A DNA stretch of 64,000 nucleotides from Mycobacterium angelicum (GCF_002086155.1 NZ_MVHE01000008.1:62001-126000); one strand, 5' to 3'; counted from the first letter of the stretch, positions 1 through 9,219 are shown. Notes: generated from the letters alone by a model not told the origin. Numbers and translations: made by a program.

Positions 1-2
1 AA

Positions 3-56
3 TTGCTGACGCGCCAGGCAACGGCGCAGGCGGTCTCGGAAATCACGCTGACCTGA
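3..56 (+). CDS. 3' end of an upstream gene (partial, left edge)
   Basis: Frame 3 is open from the window edge to a TGA at 54-56 and encodes about 17 residues (LLTRQATAQAVSEITLT). It ends 40 bases before the NadR-like start, on the same strand, so it could be the tail of an operon partner. The fragment is too short to assign a family, and an open stretch of this length can occur by chance in GC-rich DNA. Function unknown. Confidence 0.3.
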   Translation: MLTRQATAQAVSEITLT

Positions 57-96
57 GGCCGCCGACACTGTCGGCAGTGATTCGCCCCCCACGGTC

Positions 97-1101
97 ATGA
101 GCGAAGGCTCGGTCCTCTCACCCACGCCGTATGTCTTCAGCGGCAAGACGCAGACGACACACGGAATGGTGCTGGGCAGGTTCCTGCCGCCCCATGCCGG
201 ACACGTATACCTTTGCGAGTTCGCGCGCCGCTGGGTAGACGATCTGACGATCATCATCTCGGTACAGGCCGGCGACCCGTTTTCGGGCACTCAACGCCTG
301 GCCTGGATGCAGGAACTGTTCCCCTTCGACCGCGTGGTCTATCTCGCCAGCGAGAACCCGCAGCAGCCGTCGCCGCACCCCCCCTCCTGGGACGTCTGGA
401 AGGTATGGCTGGAGGAGGTCCTGCCAAGGCGACCCGACTTCGTCTTCTCGTCGGAGCCCTACGGCGCGGAGTTCGCCAAAATCTTCGGGGCGCGCTTCGT
501 GTCGGTCGATCAGCCGCGCTCCATCGTTCCGATCAGCGCGACGCGCATCCGCGCGGACCCGTTTGCCAACTGGCAGCACATCCCCCGCTGTGTGCGCCCC
601 GCATTCGTGAAGCGGGTCAGCGTCCTGGGACCGCAATCCACCGGGAAGAGTGCCCTCGCACGAGCGCTGGCCGAAAGACTCGGCACGAGGTGGGTTCCGG
701 AGTGGGCGAGGGTACGGGAAGCCCTGGCCGCCGATTCGCCTGCGGAACTGGATTGGGCCGAAATCGTTCGCGGACAAATCGCTTCCGAGGAAGCTTTGGC
801 CCGCGATGCCGATCGCGTGCTCATCTGCGACACCGATCCGCTGGCGACCGCGATGCGGGTCGAGTTGCTGCTGGGCAGCTGCCCCCCGGGGCTTCGCGAA
901 ATAGCCAGGCGCCCTTACGATCTCACCCTCCTCACCGCCCCGGACCCCGATACCGGCGAGTTCTTCGCGCATTGTGAGCGCGCACTTCGCGAGGCGGGCC
1001 GACCCTTCATGGTGGTCAGCGGCAGTACCGAAGAGCGGATTGCGACGGCTTTGCACGCTGTCGAAAAGCTGGCGACTTCCGGGCAGCCATGCCGACCGTG
1101 A
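97..1101 (+). CDS. nadR: NadR-like bifunctional NMN adenylyltransferase / ribosylnicotinamide kinase
   Basis: The N-terminal half carries a nucleotidyltransferase signature, GRFLPPHAGH (HxGH type), typical of enzymes that join NMN to AMP to make NAD. The C-terminal half begins with a P-loop, GPQSTGKS (Lys184), as in the ribosylnicotinamide kinase domain of NadR. At 334 aa it lacks the N-terminal helix-turn-helix of enterobacterial NadR, so it should be an enzyme and not a repressor; this follows from the family, not from a test. It probably acts in cytosolic NAD salvage. The ATG at 97 has no strong ribosome site; the ATG at 163 (MVLGRF) would still include the whole domain. Its end overlaps the next gene by 13 bases, which suggests one transcript. 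Confidence 0.85.
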   Translation: MSEGSVLSPTPYVFSGKTQTTHGMVLGRFLPPHAGHVYLCEFARRWVDDLTIIISVQAGDPFSGTQRLAWMQELFPFDRVVYLASENPQQPSPHPPSWDVWKVWLEEVLPRRPDFVFSSEPYGAEFAKIFGARFVSVDQPRSIVPISATRIRADPFANWQHIPRCVRPAFVKRVSVLGPQSTGKSALARALAERLGTRWVPEWARVREALAADSPAELDWAEIVRGQIASEEALARDADRVLICDTDPLATAMRVELLLGSCPPGLREIARRPYDLTLLTAPDPDTGEFFAHCERALREAGRPFMVVSGSTEERIATALHAVEKLATSGQPCRP

Positions 1102-2576
1102 ATCAAGACCAAGCCAGCTATCCCGACAAGATCGACGCCAGACTGTGGCGGATAGCCGGAGTGTGCGTCCTGGGCTCCTTCATGAACCTGTTGGACACCA
1201 CCGTCGTCACGGTCGCACAACGCACCTGGGTCGCCACCTTCGGCTCGAGCCAGGCCATCGTCGGCTGGACCATTACCGGTTACACGCTCGCCTTGGCCGC
1301 CGTGATCCCGTTATCAGGCTGGGCCGCCGACCGTTTCGGCACCAAGCGAATCTTCGTGGGCTCAGTTCTGGCCTTCACCCTGGGCTCACTGCTGTGCGCG
1401 GTAGCGCCGAACATCACCCTGCTGATCGCGGCCCGGGTGGTGCAGGGCATCGGCGGTGGCCTGCTCACCACGCTCACCCTCACTATCGTGAACCGCGAGG
1501 CAGGCCCGAAACGCGTCGGCCGGGTGATGGCCGTGTTGGGGATCCCCGTCGTGCTCGCCCCGGCCTTCGGTCCCGTAGTTGGCGGTTGGCTCATCGACAG
1601 CTACAGCTGGCAATGGATCTTCTGGGTCAATCTGCCGGTCGGCGTGGCCGCAATCGGCCTCGCCGCGATGGTGCTACCCAGCGACGACCCGGCGCCGCAG
1701 GAAACCTTCGACGTCATCGGAATGCTGCTGCTCTCACCCGGCCTGCCGGCCCTGCTGTACGGGATGTCAGAAATCCCCAGCCGCGGCACCATGGCGGACC
1801 GTCATGTGTGGATTCCGGTGGCCACCGGTACGGCGTTGATCGGCGGGTTCGTGTTCCATGCCCTGTACCGCACGAACAAACCGCTCATCGATCTGCGTCT
1901 GTTGACCAACCGGGCGTTCACACTCACCAACGCGGCGATGTTCTTCTACATCGTCTCGACTTTCGGCGCCTCGGTACTGTGGCCCAGCTACTTCCAGCAG
2001 CTGCTCAACTACACGCCCCTGCAAGCGGGACTGGGCGTGGTTCCCCGCGGGATCGGCGCCGCGGTGACGATGCCGCTGGCTGGGATGTTGATGGACAGGC
2101 GCGGCGCGCGCGAAATTCTGTTCATCGGCGGCACGCTGATCGTGGCTGGTATGGGCGTCTTCGCCTATGGCGTAGTCGGCCGGCAAGAGGCGCTGCCGGC
2201 TCTGCTGGCCGGTCTGACGATCGTCGGGCTGGGTATGGGCGCCACCCGGATGCCGCTGGTCGCGGTAGCAATGCAGACGCTGGCTCCGCATCAGATGGCA
2301 AGAGGTTCCACGCTGATCAAGGTCAACCAGCAGGTGGCCGCCGCGGTGGGCGCGGCGCTGATGTCGGTGATTTTGACCAGCCAGCTCAACCGCGAAAACG
2401 CTGCCGGCGCGAACCCGTACGACCTCTCGCACGCTTACGGCGTGGCGTTTGTGACGGCGATCGTACTGGCGGCGCTGACCTTCATACCGCTGGCCTTCAT
2501 GTACAAGCGGCCGGAAGCCACCACCCTGCGGCACACCGAGCAGCCCAGCGGGCAGTCGTCGACTGGTGTGCGCTAG
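1089..2576 (+). CDS. MFS drug-type exporter, DHA2 (EmrB/QacA) family
   Basis: 495 aa, highly hydrophobic, about 14 membrane helices. The N-terminus has the LDTTVVTVA motif of helix 1 seen in 14-helix DHA2 exporters, followed by a loop with GWAADRFGTKR (motif A, between helices 2 and 3) and a motif C-like region around GIPVVLAPAFGPVVGG. These proteins export drugs or metabolites from the inner membrane using proton motive force. The ATG lies inside the last codons of the NadR-like gene, suggesting translational coupling. The link between NAD salvage and the exporter is only positional; the substrate cannot be read from the sequence. No regulator sits beside it, although MFS drug pumps often have one. 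Confidence 0.85.
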   Translation: MPTVNQDQASYPDKIDARLWRIAGVCVLGSFMNLLDTTVVTVAQRTWVATFGSSQAIVGWTITGYTLALAAVIPLSGWAADRFGTKRIFVGSVLAFTLGSLLCAVAPNITLLIAARVVQGIGGGLLTTLTLTIVNREAGPKRVGRVMAVLGIPVVLAPAFGPVVGGWLIDSYSWQWIFWVNLPVGVAAIGLAAMVLPSDDPAPQETFDVIGMLLLSPGLPALLYGMSEIPSRGTMADRHVWIPVATGTALIGGFVFHALYRTNKPLIDLRLLTNRAFTLTNAAMFFYIVSTFGASVLWPSYFQQLLNYTPLQAGLGVVPRGIGAAVTMPLAGMLMDRRGAREILFIGGTLIVAGMGVFAYGVVGRQEALPALLAGLTIVGLGMGATRMPLVAVAMQTLAPHQMARGSTLIKVNQQVAAAVGAALMSVILTSQLNRENAAGANPYDLSHAYGVAFVTAIVLAALTFIPLAFMYKRPEATTLRHTEQPSGQSSTGVR

Positions 2577-2660
2577 GCCCAGCCCGCCGTGGCGCCTAAA
2601 GCGTGCCGGCTGAGCAGCGCGCCGTTATCCTCATCGTCGACAACCGAAGGAGCCGCTGAG

Positions 2661-3980
2661 TTGGACATCGATCCCGCCGCCACCGCGTGGCTACTGGCCA
2701 GCACCGCGCTCGTGCTGCTGATGACGCCCGGGCTGGCGATCTTCTACGGCGGCATGGTGCGCACCACCGGGGTGCTCAACATGATCATGATGAGCTTCAT
2801 CTCCATACCGCTGGTCACCGTGGCGTGGCTGCTGGTCGGCTACACGCTGGCGTTCTCCGACGGCGGCGGGGGCGGCTACCCCAGCGGCTTTATCGGCGGA
2901 CTGGCCCACGTCGGCATGCGCGGGATCGGCCCGGACACCGCGCACGGAACGGTGCCCGAACTGCTCTACGCCACCTTTCAGTTGACCTTCGCGATCATTA
3001 CCGCTGCCCTGATCAGTGGTGCCATCGCCGATCGTGCCAAGTTCGCGGCCTGGATTGTGTTCGTGCCGATCTGGGCGGTGGCGGTGTATTCCGTTGTGGC
3101 GCACTGGGTGTGGGCGCCTACCGGCTGGCTGTCGAAGATGGGTGTGCTCGACTACGCGGGCGGACTGGTCGTCGAAATCGTCTCGGGCGCCTCGGCGCTG
3201 GCGCTGGCCGTGGTGCTGGGGCCGCGCATCGGTTTCAAGACCGAGGCCATGCGACCGCACAACCTGCCGTTCGTCTTGCTCGGGGTGGGCTTGTTGTGGT
3301 TCGGCTGGTTCGGGTTCAACGCCGGTTCGGCGATGGCCGCCAACGGATTGGCGTCGGCGATCTTCCTCAACACCTTGGTCGCCGGATGCCTGGGCATGCT
3401 GGGCTGGCTTTCGGTGGAGCAGTTCCGCGACGGCAAACCCACCACTTTCGGTGCGGCCTCGGGAGTGGTTGCCGGCCTGGTGGCGATCACGCCGTCGTGC
3501 GGCGAGGTGAACACCCTGGGTGCCGCGGTCGTCGGACTGGCGGCCGGAATCGTCTGCTCTTTCGCCATCCTGGTGAAGTTCAAATTGAACTACGACGACT
3601 CGCTGGACGTCGTGGGCGTGCACTTCGTCGGCGGCGTGGTCGGCGTGCTGCTGATCGGGCTGTTCGCCACAGCGGTGATGACGCACGGTCCGAAGGGCCT
3701 GCTCTACGGCGGCGGACTGGGACAACTCGGCAAGCAGACCCTGGCGATGGCGGTAGTCGGCCTGTACGCGTTCGCGGTGACGTACGTGCTGGCCATGCTG
3801 ATCCAGCGTTTCATGGGTTTCCGGGTCAGCCGCGAGGACGAGATCAGCGGCGTCGACCTGACCCAGCACGCCGAAACGGCCTACGCCGAGGGCGTCGAGG
3901 GACATCAGGTGCTGCGCCGCCCGTTACTCGGTGAGCGCGACGCATCTCGCCCCCGCGCAGATATCGACGAAGAACGCTGA
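2661..3980 (+). CDS. amt: Ammonium channel of the Amt/MEP/Rh family
   Basis: 439 aa from a TTG at 2661, preceded at the right distance by AAGGAG. A longer frame opens at 2589 but adds a Ser/Ala-rich stretch with no counterpart in the family, so I prefer the TTG. Family hallmarks are visible: LLMTPGLAIFYGGMV in helix 1, FGWFGFNAGSA with the Phe gate region, and the pore histidine context DVVGVHFVGG followed by a second helical block. The roughly 11-helix protein conducts ammonia or ammonium across the inner membrane. The cytoplasmic tail is charged (EISGVDLTQHAETAYAEG), the type of tail that contacts PII/GlnK proteins. No glnK follows, unlike the classic amtB-glnK pair. Confidence 0.92.
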   Translation: MDIDPAATAWLLASTALVLLMTPGLAIFYGGMVRTTGVLNMIMMSFISIPLVTVAWLLVGYTLAFSDGGGGGYPSGFIGGLAHVGMRGIGPDTAHGTVPELLYATFQLTFAIITAALISGAIADRAKFAAWIVFVPIWAVAVYSVVAHWVWAPTGWLSKMGVLDYAGGLVVEIVSGASALALAVVLGPRIGFKTEAMRPHNLPFVLLGVGLLWFGWFGFNAGSAMAANGLASAIFLNTLVAGCLGMLGWLSVEQFRDGKPTTFGAASGVVAGLVAITPSCGEVNTLGAAVVGLAAGIVCSFAILVKFKLNYDDSLDVVGVHFVGGVVGVLLIGLFATAVMTHGPKGLLYGGGLGQLGKQTLAMAVVGLYAFAVTYVLAMLIQRFMGFRVSREDEISGVDLTQHAETAYAEGVEGHQVLRRPLLGERDASRPRADIDEER

Positions 3981-4027
3981 ACCTCCCGCGCCGCGGCTGA
4001 ATGGTTTCCATCACCCACCAAGGCGGC

Positions 4028-4059
4028 TAGTCTGGCCCTGTTAGGCAAGGCGACCCTAA
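4028..4059 (+). promoter_or_regulatory. IdeR (DtxR-type) iron box with upstream -10 element
   Basis: The 19-mer TTAGGCAAGGCGACCCTAA at 4041-4059 matches the mycobacterial IdeR consensus TTAGGTTAGGCTAACCTAA at 15 of 19 positions, including both TTAGG/CCTAA ends and the central AGGC. A -10 like hexamer, TAGTCT, lies at 4028-4033 and would place the transcript start at the left edge of the box. This is a standard repressing position for Fe-loaded IdeR, so the downstream leader ORF and PPE gene should be induced by iron starvation. The matches are seen directly; the regulation is inferred. Confidence 0.75.
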
Positions 4060-4100
4060 GCCGTTGAGGCAACCGGGTCGCATGGGGAGGGATCCAGCCG

Positions 4101-4142
4101 ATGACGTCTGTCGACACGCTGCTTGTGCGGGGTCGTAGATGA
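4101..4142 (+). CDS. 13-codon leader ORF translationally coupled to the PPE gene
   Basis: ATG at 4101 follows a strong ribosome site (GGGGAGGGA, 8 bases upstream) and reads [13 protein letters not shown] before a TGA at 4140-4142. The stop overlaps the PPE start as ATGA. The PPE ATG itself has only a weak GGGG in front. The arrangement suggests that ribosomes load on the leader and re-initiate at the PPE gene. It may be a coupling device only; no function for the peptide is proposed. Confidence 0.5.
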   Translation: MTSVDTLLVRGRR

Positions 4143-5641
4143 CGGCCCCGATCTGGATGGCGTTACCGCCGGAGGTGCATTCCGCGCTGCTTTCCAGTGG
4201 CCCGGGGCCGGAGTCGTTGTTGGCCGCCGCGGCGGCATGGCAGTCGATGAGCGCCGAATACGCAGCGGCGGCGGCCGAACTGCTCACCGTGCTGGGCGCC
4301 GTGCAGGCCGGTTCATGGCAGGGTCCGACTGCTGAGGCGTACGTCGCCGCACACGCGCCCTACCTCGTCTGGCTTGCGCAGGCGCAGGGCAACAGCGATG
4401 CCGCCGCGGCCCAGCACGACGCCGCCGCCGCGGCCTACACCACGGCACTGGCGATGATGCCGACGCTGGCCGAGTTGGCAGCTAACCACGTCATCCACGG
4501 CGTGCTGATCGCGACCAACTTCTTCGGGATCAACACGATCCCGATCGCGGTCAATGAGGCCGACTACGTCCGCATGTGGGTGCAGGCGGCCACTACGATG
4601 AGCACGTATCAGGCCATGTCTGCCGCCGCACTGGGCGGGGTTCCGCCTACCACGCCGGCCCCGATGGTGCTGAAATCCGATGCAAGCAACGCCGCCGGAA
4701 CCAGCCAACCGGCCGCCGCGGCGCCTGCGGCCGGTTCGGGCGGTCAATTGAACTTGGCCGACATCATCAGCCAGTTGCTGCAGGGATACCTCAACTATGT
4801 GCAGCAGATATATGCGCCGATCATCAATTTTCTGCAAGATCCGCTAGGCAACAGCATGCAGCTCATCACCGACTTCCTGACCAACCCGGCTCAGGCGCTG
4901 GTGGTCTGGGGGCCGTTCTTGTTCGCCGTCGCCTACCAGGTCGTCACCTGGATCGCAGCTTCGGTCACCTACCCCCAGCTGCTGCTGGATCCTTTGTTGG
5001 GGATGACGCTCGCCGTGGTGATCGGAGTCGGTCAGCAGCTGCTGGAGCAAGTCCCGGTTGCCGTCGCCGCGGCTGGTGATGGTGCCGCCGTGGTGGCGAC
5101 GGGAGCCGGCCATACGTCGGCGTTACCGGTTGCCGGGCTTGCGCCGACGGTGACCGGCAGCAGTGGCGCGCCGACGGCTTCTGCCGCGGGGAGCACGGGA
5201 ACGGCGTCGACGTCGGCGGCGCCGGCAGCACCGGCCGCGGCGGTGCCCTACGCCGTTGCCGGGTTGGATCCGGGCGAGGGCTTTACCCCCACGGTGGGCG
5301 GGCGCACCGGTGCCAAGGCGCCGGCGGTCGGCGTCCCCGCCGCGGCCGCCGGAGTTTCGGCGCGGGACAAACGGCGTGCCCGTCGCAAGCGGAAGGACAC
5401 CATGCCCGAGCACCAGTACGCCGACGAATTCATGGACTACCCCGGCGCCCGGCCGGCCGACGATCCACTCGTCACCGCATCAACCCACGGAGCTGGGGCG
5501 ATGGGCTTCGGCGGCACCGCCGCCAAGGGCGAATCCGACGCGGCCGGACTGCTCACCCTGCCCACAGACTCCTTCGGCAGCCGACCCACCAGCCCGGTGT
5601 TGCCCGGTACCTGGGATGCCGACGGGAGTGCGCAGGACTAG
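4139..5641 (+). CDS. PPE family protein, PPE-PPW subgroup, iron-regulated type
   Basis: 500 aa. The first 180 residues form the PPE domain: [16 protein letters not shown] with the Pro-Pro-Glu motif at residues 10-12, a WQ-type turn ([18 protein letters not shown]) and a helical hairpin. A hydrophobic middle, Ala/Thr-rich linker and basic patch ([12 protein letters not shown]) follow. The C-terminus has GFGGTAAKG and later [11 protein letters not shown], the PPW motif that defines this subgroup. PPE proteins are exported through ESX systems with PE partners and EspG chaperones; no PE gene adjoins this one. The IdeR box upstream recalls M. tuberculosis PPE37, which is IdeR-controlled and linked to haem iron, so a role in iron or haem uptake at the cell surface is a reasonable inference. 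Confidence 0.88.
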   Translation: MTAPIWMALPPEVHSALLSSGPGPESLLAAAAAWQSMSAEYAAAAAELLTVLGAVQAGSWQGPTAEAYVAAHAPYLVWLAQAQGNSDAAAAQHDAAAAAYTTALAMMPTLAELAANHVIHGVLIATNFFGINTIPIAVNEADYVRMWVQAATTMSTYQAMSAAALGGVPPTTPAPMVLKSDASNAAGTSQPAAAAPAAGSGGQLNLADIISQLLQGYLNYVQQIYAPIINFLQDPLGNSMQLITDFLTNPAQALVVWGPFLFAVAYQVVTWIAASVTYPQLLLDPLLGMTLAVVIGVGQQLLEQVPVAVAAAGDGAAVVATGAGHTSALPVAGLAPTVTGSSGAPTASAAGSTGTASTSAAPAAPAAAVPYAVAGLDPGEGFTPTVGGRTGAKAPAVGVPAAAAGVSARDKRRARRKRKDTMPEHQYADEFMDYPGARPADDPLVTASTHGAGAMGFGGTAAKGESDAAGLLTLPTDSFGSRPTSPVLPGTWDADGSAQD

Positions 5642-5976
5642 TGCGGCTGGGTCTGCGCCCAGCCACGGACCTCAGCGGTAACCGGGTCGGTGATGTCGTC
5701 GAATTCCGGATGCTTCTTGAGCACCGTGCCGACCATCGAGCACACCGGGACTATGCGCTTTCCATCCTTTCGGGTGGCATCGAGCGCCTCTTCGAGCAGA
5801 ATGCTCGCCAGCCCGCGTCCGCCAAAGGCGGGATCGACCTCGGTGTGGTAGAAAACGCGCTGGTCGCCGCGGTCTGCGTAATCGGCCAGACCCACCGTTT
5901 TGCCGTCGACGGACACCGTGAACTTCCGGTGTTCCGCGCTGACGGTGGCTTCCGCACCGGTCTTGTCGGCTGTCAT
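5638..5976 (-). CDS. Small GNAT-type N-acetyltransferase (COG2388 / YjdJ type)
   Basis: 112 aa from an ATG at 5976 with AAGGAG six bases upstream. The sequence has the compact pattern of the YjdJ-type acetyltransferases: an N-terminal strand pair, [18 protein letters not shown] for acetyl-CoA pyrophosphate binding, and a short C-terminal [17 protein letters not shown] with a conserved Cys and HPE. The substrate is not known for the family. The ATG overlaps the stop of the pirin gene as ATGA, so the two are co-translated. Its TAG overlaps the PPE stop on the other strand, so the genes are convergent with no room for a terminator. Confidence 0.85.
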   Translation of the reverse strand: MTADKTGAEATVSAEHRKFTVSVDGKTVGLADYADRGDQRVFYHTEVDPAFGGRGLASILLEEALDATRKDGKRIVPVCSMVGTVLKKHPEFDDITDPVTAEVRGWAQTQPH

Positions 5977-6971
5977 AGGGACTCCTTCCGGTTCGATGGC
6001 GGCGACACCCTTCGAGGCCGCAGCCGGGTGGTGGGCAGTGGCGGGGCGGGCAGTCGGCTGACCGCACCCTGATATCCCCGGACGGCGCCGAAGCGGTCCC
6101 CGGGCCCGCCGTCGGCGTCCTGCCACTGCTGCCGATAGCTGACGATGTCGTCGTGGCTGCGCCCCACGAAGTTCCACCACATCACCAGCTCCTCGGCGAA
6201 AGGGGCGCCGCCCAAAAGCAGCACCCGCGCGGGGCCGCCTGCGACGTTGCGCAGGTGCACGGTGTGGTGGCCAGGACCCTGGTAGCCAAGATCGCCGACC
6301 GTCAGCGCAATCCCACCCATCTCAACGTCGCCGACATCGCACAGCACCCCGTGTTCGAACGTCGGGTCGATGTCGATATCCAGCGTAGCGTTCGCGCCCA
6401 GATCAACCTGGGCGCCGAGCAGCGGACTGAAAGTGTGGACCGGCGATCGGCTTCCGGCCAGCTCGCCGAGGAATACCCGGACCTGTCCACCGGCCAGCAG
6501 AACCGGTTCAGGCGCGTAGTGGGCGAAGTCGCGTCCGGCATTGCGGGCGGTGCCGGGCAGGGCCACCCACAACTGCACGCCGTGCAAGAGCGGGTTCGGG
6601 CCTGACTCGATCGAGACCTCGGAGTGGCAGATACCGGCGCCCGCAGTCATCAGATTCAGTTCACCGGGCCGCACTATCGCGTGCACACCCGCGCTGTCGC
6701 GGTGTTCCACTTCCCCGCTGAACAACCAGCTGACCGTCTGCAATCCGGTATGCGGATGTGGCGCGACGTCCATCCGTGCCGGCACCGGACCGTAGTGGTC
6801 GATGAAACACCAGGCGCCGATCAGCGAGCGTTTCCGTTGCGGAAGAGTCCGTTGCACCCGAAGCGCTCTGGGTCCGCCCAGCGGAACTTCGCGTGGCTGC
6901 AGCACCTCGATGTCCGCAGTGGCAGCGGCACTGCATGCGACTTCGACCGGCGCGGCTTCGAGGTTGCTCAT
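5973..6971 (-). CDS. Pirin family bicupin protein
   Basis: 332 aa with the pirin N-terminal cupin: HPHTGLQTVSWLFSGEVEHRDS gives the two metal-binding histidines, and LMTAGAGICHSEVS supplies the third His region and following Glu. A second cupin-like half follows (LGAQVDLGANATLDIDID). Bacterial pirins are Fe(II) proteins, some with quercetin dioxygenase activity and some acting as redox-sensing partners; which applies here is not visible. It is transcribed away from pfaD across a 329-base intergenic region and is coupled at its end to the GNAT gene. Confidence 0.9.
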   Translation of the reverse strand: MSNLEAAPVEVACSAAATADIEVLQPREVPLGGPRALRVQRTLPQRKRSLIGAWCFIDHYGPVPARMDVAPHPHTGLQTVSWLFSGEVEHRDSAGVHAIVRPGELNLMTAGAGICHSEVSIESGPNPLLHGVQLWVALPGTARNAGRDFAHYAPEPVLLAGGQVRVFLGELAGSRSPVHTFSPLLGAQVDLGANATLDIDIDPTFEHGVLCDVGDVEMGGIALTVGDLGYQGPGHHTVHLRNVAGGPARVLLLGGAPFAEELVMWWNFVGRSHDDIVSYRQQWQDADGGPGDRFGAVRGYQGAVSRLPAPPLPTTRLRPRRVSPPSNRKESL

Positions 6972-7300
6972 GCTATCGCGACCCTACCCGGGGTTGCCTA
7001 ACCGGCGACTCACGCCGGGAACTACATAAATTGCATCGATGTAATTCGCTCACCGGTCTGCCGGCCGTGCCGAATCGCCCGGGTATTGCGCGCGGATCAG
7101 CGAAATCGCCTTCCCGTGGGAAACCGCTGCGCTACTCTTCACTCATAAAGCGCGTTGTCGCTCGCAATGATGGAATATTGAGAAATCTTATTGATCCTTA
7201 TATATGGTCCATTTGAAACTCAATGCCTGCGCAACGGCGATTTTGGGGAAAGTCAAGGGCCAGGCAATACAGCCACGGTGCCGTTTGAAGGGAATTGGCA
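6972..7300. promoter_or_regulatory. Divergent intergenic region between pirin and pfaD: palindrome and sigma-70 type promoter
   Basis: This 329-base stretch has no gene I can support. At 7031-7044 it holds the palindrome TTGCATCGATGTAA, part of the shared string CATCGATGTAATTCGC (7034-7049), which recurs with one substitution upstream of pfaA. Further on, TTGAGA at 7178-7183 and TATATG at 7201-7206 are separated by 17 bases and could form the pfaD promoter. The region around 7140-7230 is clearly richer in A+T than its surroundings, as expected of a promoter or an Lsr2-bound patch. Confidence 0.5.
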
Positions 7301-8956
7301 GTGATTGAGCGACCTCACGCCGCACCTGAACTACACCCCGGGACGGGCGCCGGACCGGTTTTGGGTGGTTGGCGCCCAGGTACCGCGCCGGCCGTATTCG
7401 CGCCACCGGACATTGCCCAACTCCTCGAGTACGTGCGGCATCCGGTGCATGTTGTCCGCGACAATCCGACCGGGCAGTTCGGCTTGGCTATGGGTGGTGA
7501 GCTGGTAGCCGCCGAGGCCTCGGACGTGTCTTTACTGGGGACACTGCCGCCGATATATCCGGAATGGTTGGGCGATCGTGCGTTCTGTGAAACGCACGGC
7601 GTTCGTTTTCCCTATGTCAGCGGCGCCATGTCGCACGGTATCGCGACACCGGCACTGGTGGCCGCCATGGCAAAGGCGGGGATGCTCGGCTTTTTCGGTG
7701 CGGGGGGCCTCTCCTATGCCCGGGTGGAGCGCGGGCTGGCCGATATCGAGGACCGCTTGGCGGGCACGACAGGGCGGGCGTGGGGCGCGAATCTGATCCA
7801 CACGCCCAACGAGGTGGCGCTAGAGGCGAGCCTTGCCGAGCTGTTCATCGCGCGCGGTGTCCGCATCGTCGAGGCGTCGGCGTTCATGAAGCTCACCCCC
7901 GCGGTCGTGCATTACGCGCTGTCCGGCCTGTCGACCGACCCAGCCGGCAACATCATTCGCAAGCACCACGTCATGGCGAAGGTCTCGCGCCCCGAGATCG
8001 CGCGCATGTTCATGGAACCCGCGCCATCGGAGTTGGTTTCGGCACTCGAATCCGCGGGCAAGCTGACCGCGCGCGAAGCAGAGCTATCGCGGCACGTGCC
8101 GGTGGCAGAAGACATCACCGTCGAGGCCGATAGCGGCGGGCACACCGATAACCGGCCGCTACCTGCACTTTTCTCCGACATTGCGCTGCTGCACGCCAAG
8201 CTCGCACAGCAACACCAGCTGCGCCGGCGCGTTCGTGTCGGCGTCGGCGGCGGTCTGAGCACGCCGCGGTCGGTCGCCAGCGCGTTCGCCATCGGGGCCG
8301 CATATGTGCTGACCGGTTCGATCAACCAATCCTGTGTCGAGTCGGGGCTGTCCGCGCGGGCGCGCACGATGCTCGCCTCCGCGGGAGTCGCCGACGTCAT
8401 GATGGCTCCCGCCTCCGACATGTTCGAGTTGGGCGTGAACCTGCAGGTGCTCAAACGCGGCACCATGTTCGGTCCCCGTGCCAGGAAGCTTTACGAGTGG
8501 TACGCCGGCAACCCGAGCTTGCCCGCGGTGGTGAGCAAGCACGGCGCAGAACTGGAGAAGATTCTCGGGACGAGCGTCGACGACGTCTGGGCGCAAACGC
8601 AGCAATATTGGGCGCAGCGCGACCCCGCGGTGCTTGAACTCGCGGCCCGCGATCCGAAATATCAGCTGGCGCTGGTATTCCGTTGGTACCTGGGCAATGC
8701 AACCCGATGGGCGATCGCGGGGGAACCCGGCCGGGAGCTGGATTACCAGATTTGGTGCGGTCCGGCCATCGGCGCATTCAACAGCTGGGTGGCCGGCAGT
8801 TATTTAGAGCAGTGGGAACATCGCACGGTGGAGCAAGTGGCCCTCAACCTGCTCGAAGGTGCCGCCCGCATTACCCGGGCGCAACAAGTTCGGGCGTGCG
8901 GGGTTCCGGTACCGGCGACAGCATTCTGTTACATTCCACGTCCTTTGTCGCTATGA
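7301..8956 (+). CDS. pfaD: PfaD-type enoyl reductase of a PUFA synthase
   Basis: 551 aa from GTG 7301, which has GAAGGGA at the right spacing; a TTG at 7295 is too close to that site. The protein has the NMO/2-nitropropane-dioxygenase TIM barrel of the PfaD family: FPYVSGAMSHGIATPALVAAMAKAG, GFFGAGGLSY near the N-terminus, RVRVGVGGGLSTPRSVASAFAIGAAYVLTGSINQS for FMN phosphate binding, and the long C-terminal helical part (LYEWYAGNPSLPAV and the YWAQRDP segment). PfaD proteins act in trans as the FMN enoyl reductase of PUFA and related iterative polyketide synthases. Its place directly before PfaA and PfaC matches that role. Codon use and direction agree with the next two genes. Confidence 0.92.
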   Translation: MIERPHAAPELHPGTGAGPVLGGWRPGTAPAVFAPPDIAQLLEYVRHPVHVVRDNPTGQFGLAMGGELVAAEASDVSLLGTLPPIYPEWLGDRAFCETHGVRFPYVSGAMSHGIATPALVAAMAKAGMLGFFGAGGLSYARVERGLADIEDRLAGTTGRAWGANLIHTPNEVALEASLAELFIARGVRIVEASAFMKLTPAVVHYALSGLSTDPAGNIIRKHHVMAKVSRPEIARMFMEPAPSELVSALESAGKLTAREAELSRHVPVAEDITVEADSGGHTDNRPLPALFSDIALLHAKLAQQHQLRRRVRVGVGGGLSTPRSVASAFAIGAAYVLTGSINQSCVESGLSARARTMLASAGVADVMMAPASDMFELGVNLQVLKRGTMFGPRARKLYEWYAGNPSLPAVVSKHGAELEKILGTSVDDVWAQTQQYWAQRDPAVLELAARDPKYQLALVFRWYLGNATRWAIAGEPGRELDYQIWCGPAIGAFNSWVAGSYLEQWEHRTVEQVALNLLEGAARITRAQQVRACGVPVPATAFCYIPRPLSL

Positions 8957-9191
8957 ACGAAATAGCCCAAGGTCAGCGATCCGCATTCCGAACGTTTGCG
9001 GTGTGCGCAAAGAACCGTTGCAGTCGACGTAACCATTTCTGCGCGCAATTCCCGGTCGATACAGTGCATCGAGATCAGCTTGTTGCACATACGTCTAGTG
9101 TGCACGCCGCAGCGCTGATATGATCCGAAACGGCTGCTCGAAACTGTCGCGAATTGCGACAGATTTAAACGCCAGGGTTTATTCGCTTTGA

Positions 9192-9219
9192 TTGACTGAC
9201 GCGTTTACATCTATGTAAT
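9192..9219 (+). promoter_or_regulatory. Candidate pfaA promoter with palindromic operator over the -10
   Basis: TTGACT at 9192-9197 and TGTAAT at 9214-9219, 16 bases apart, make a good sigma-70 type promoter 30 bases before the pfaA GTG. A perfect palindrome, TTACAT-CT-ATGTAA (9205-9218), overlaps the -10. The same 16-base string with one change lies upstream of pfaD at 7034-7049. A repressor bound here would block the polymerase. The regulator is not identified; the 292-base pfaD-pfaA gap otherwise contains nothing recognised. Confidence 0.55.

Noticed and set aside
4041-4059. IdeR-like box as chance occurrence in GC-rich DNA
   Set aside because: Fifteen of nineteen matches with both ends intact, upstream of a PPE gene of an iron-linked subgroup and next to a -10, is more than expected by chance, so it was kept as a feature.
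9205-9218. Palindrome upstream of pfaA as a transcription terminator
   Set aside because: Six-base arms with a 2-base centre and no T-run; its overlap with a -10 and recurrence before pfaD fit an operator.
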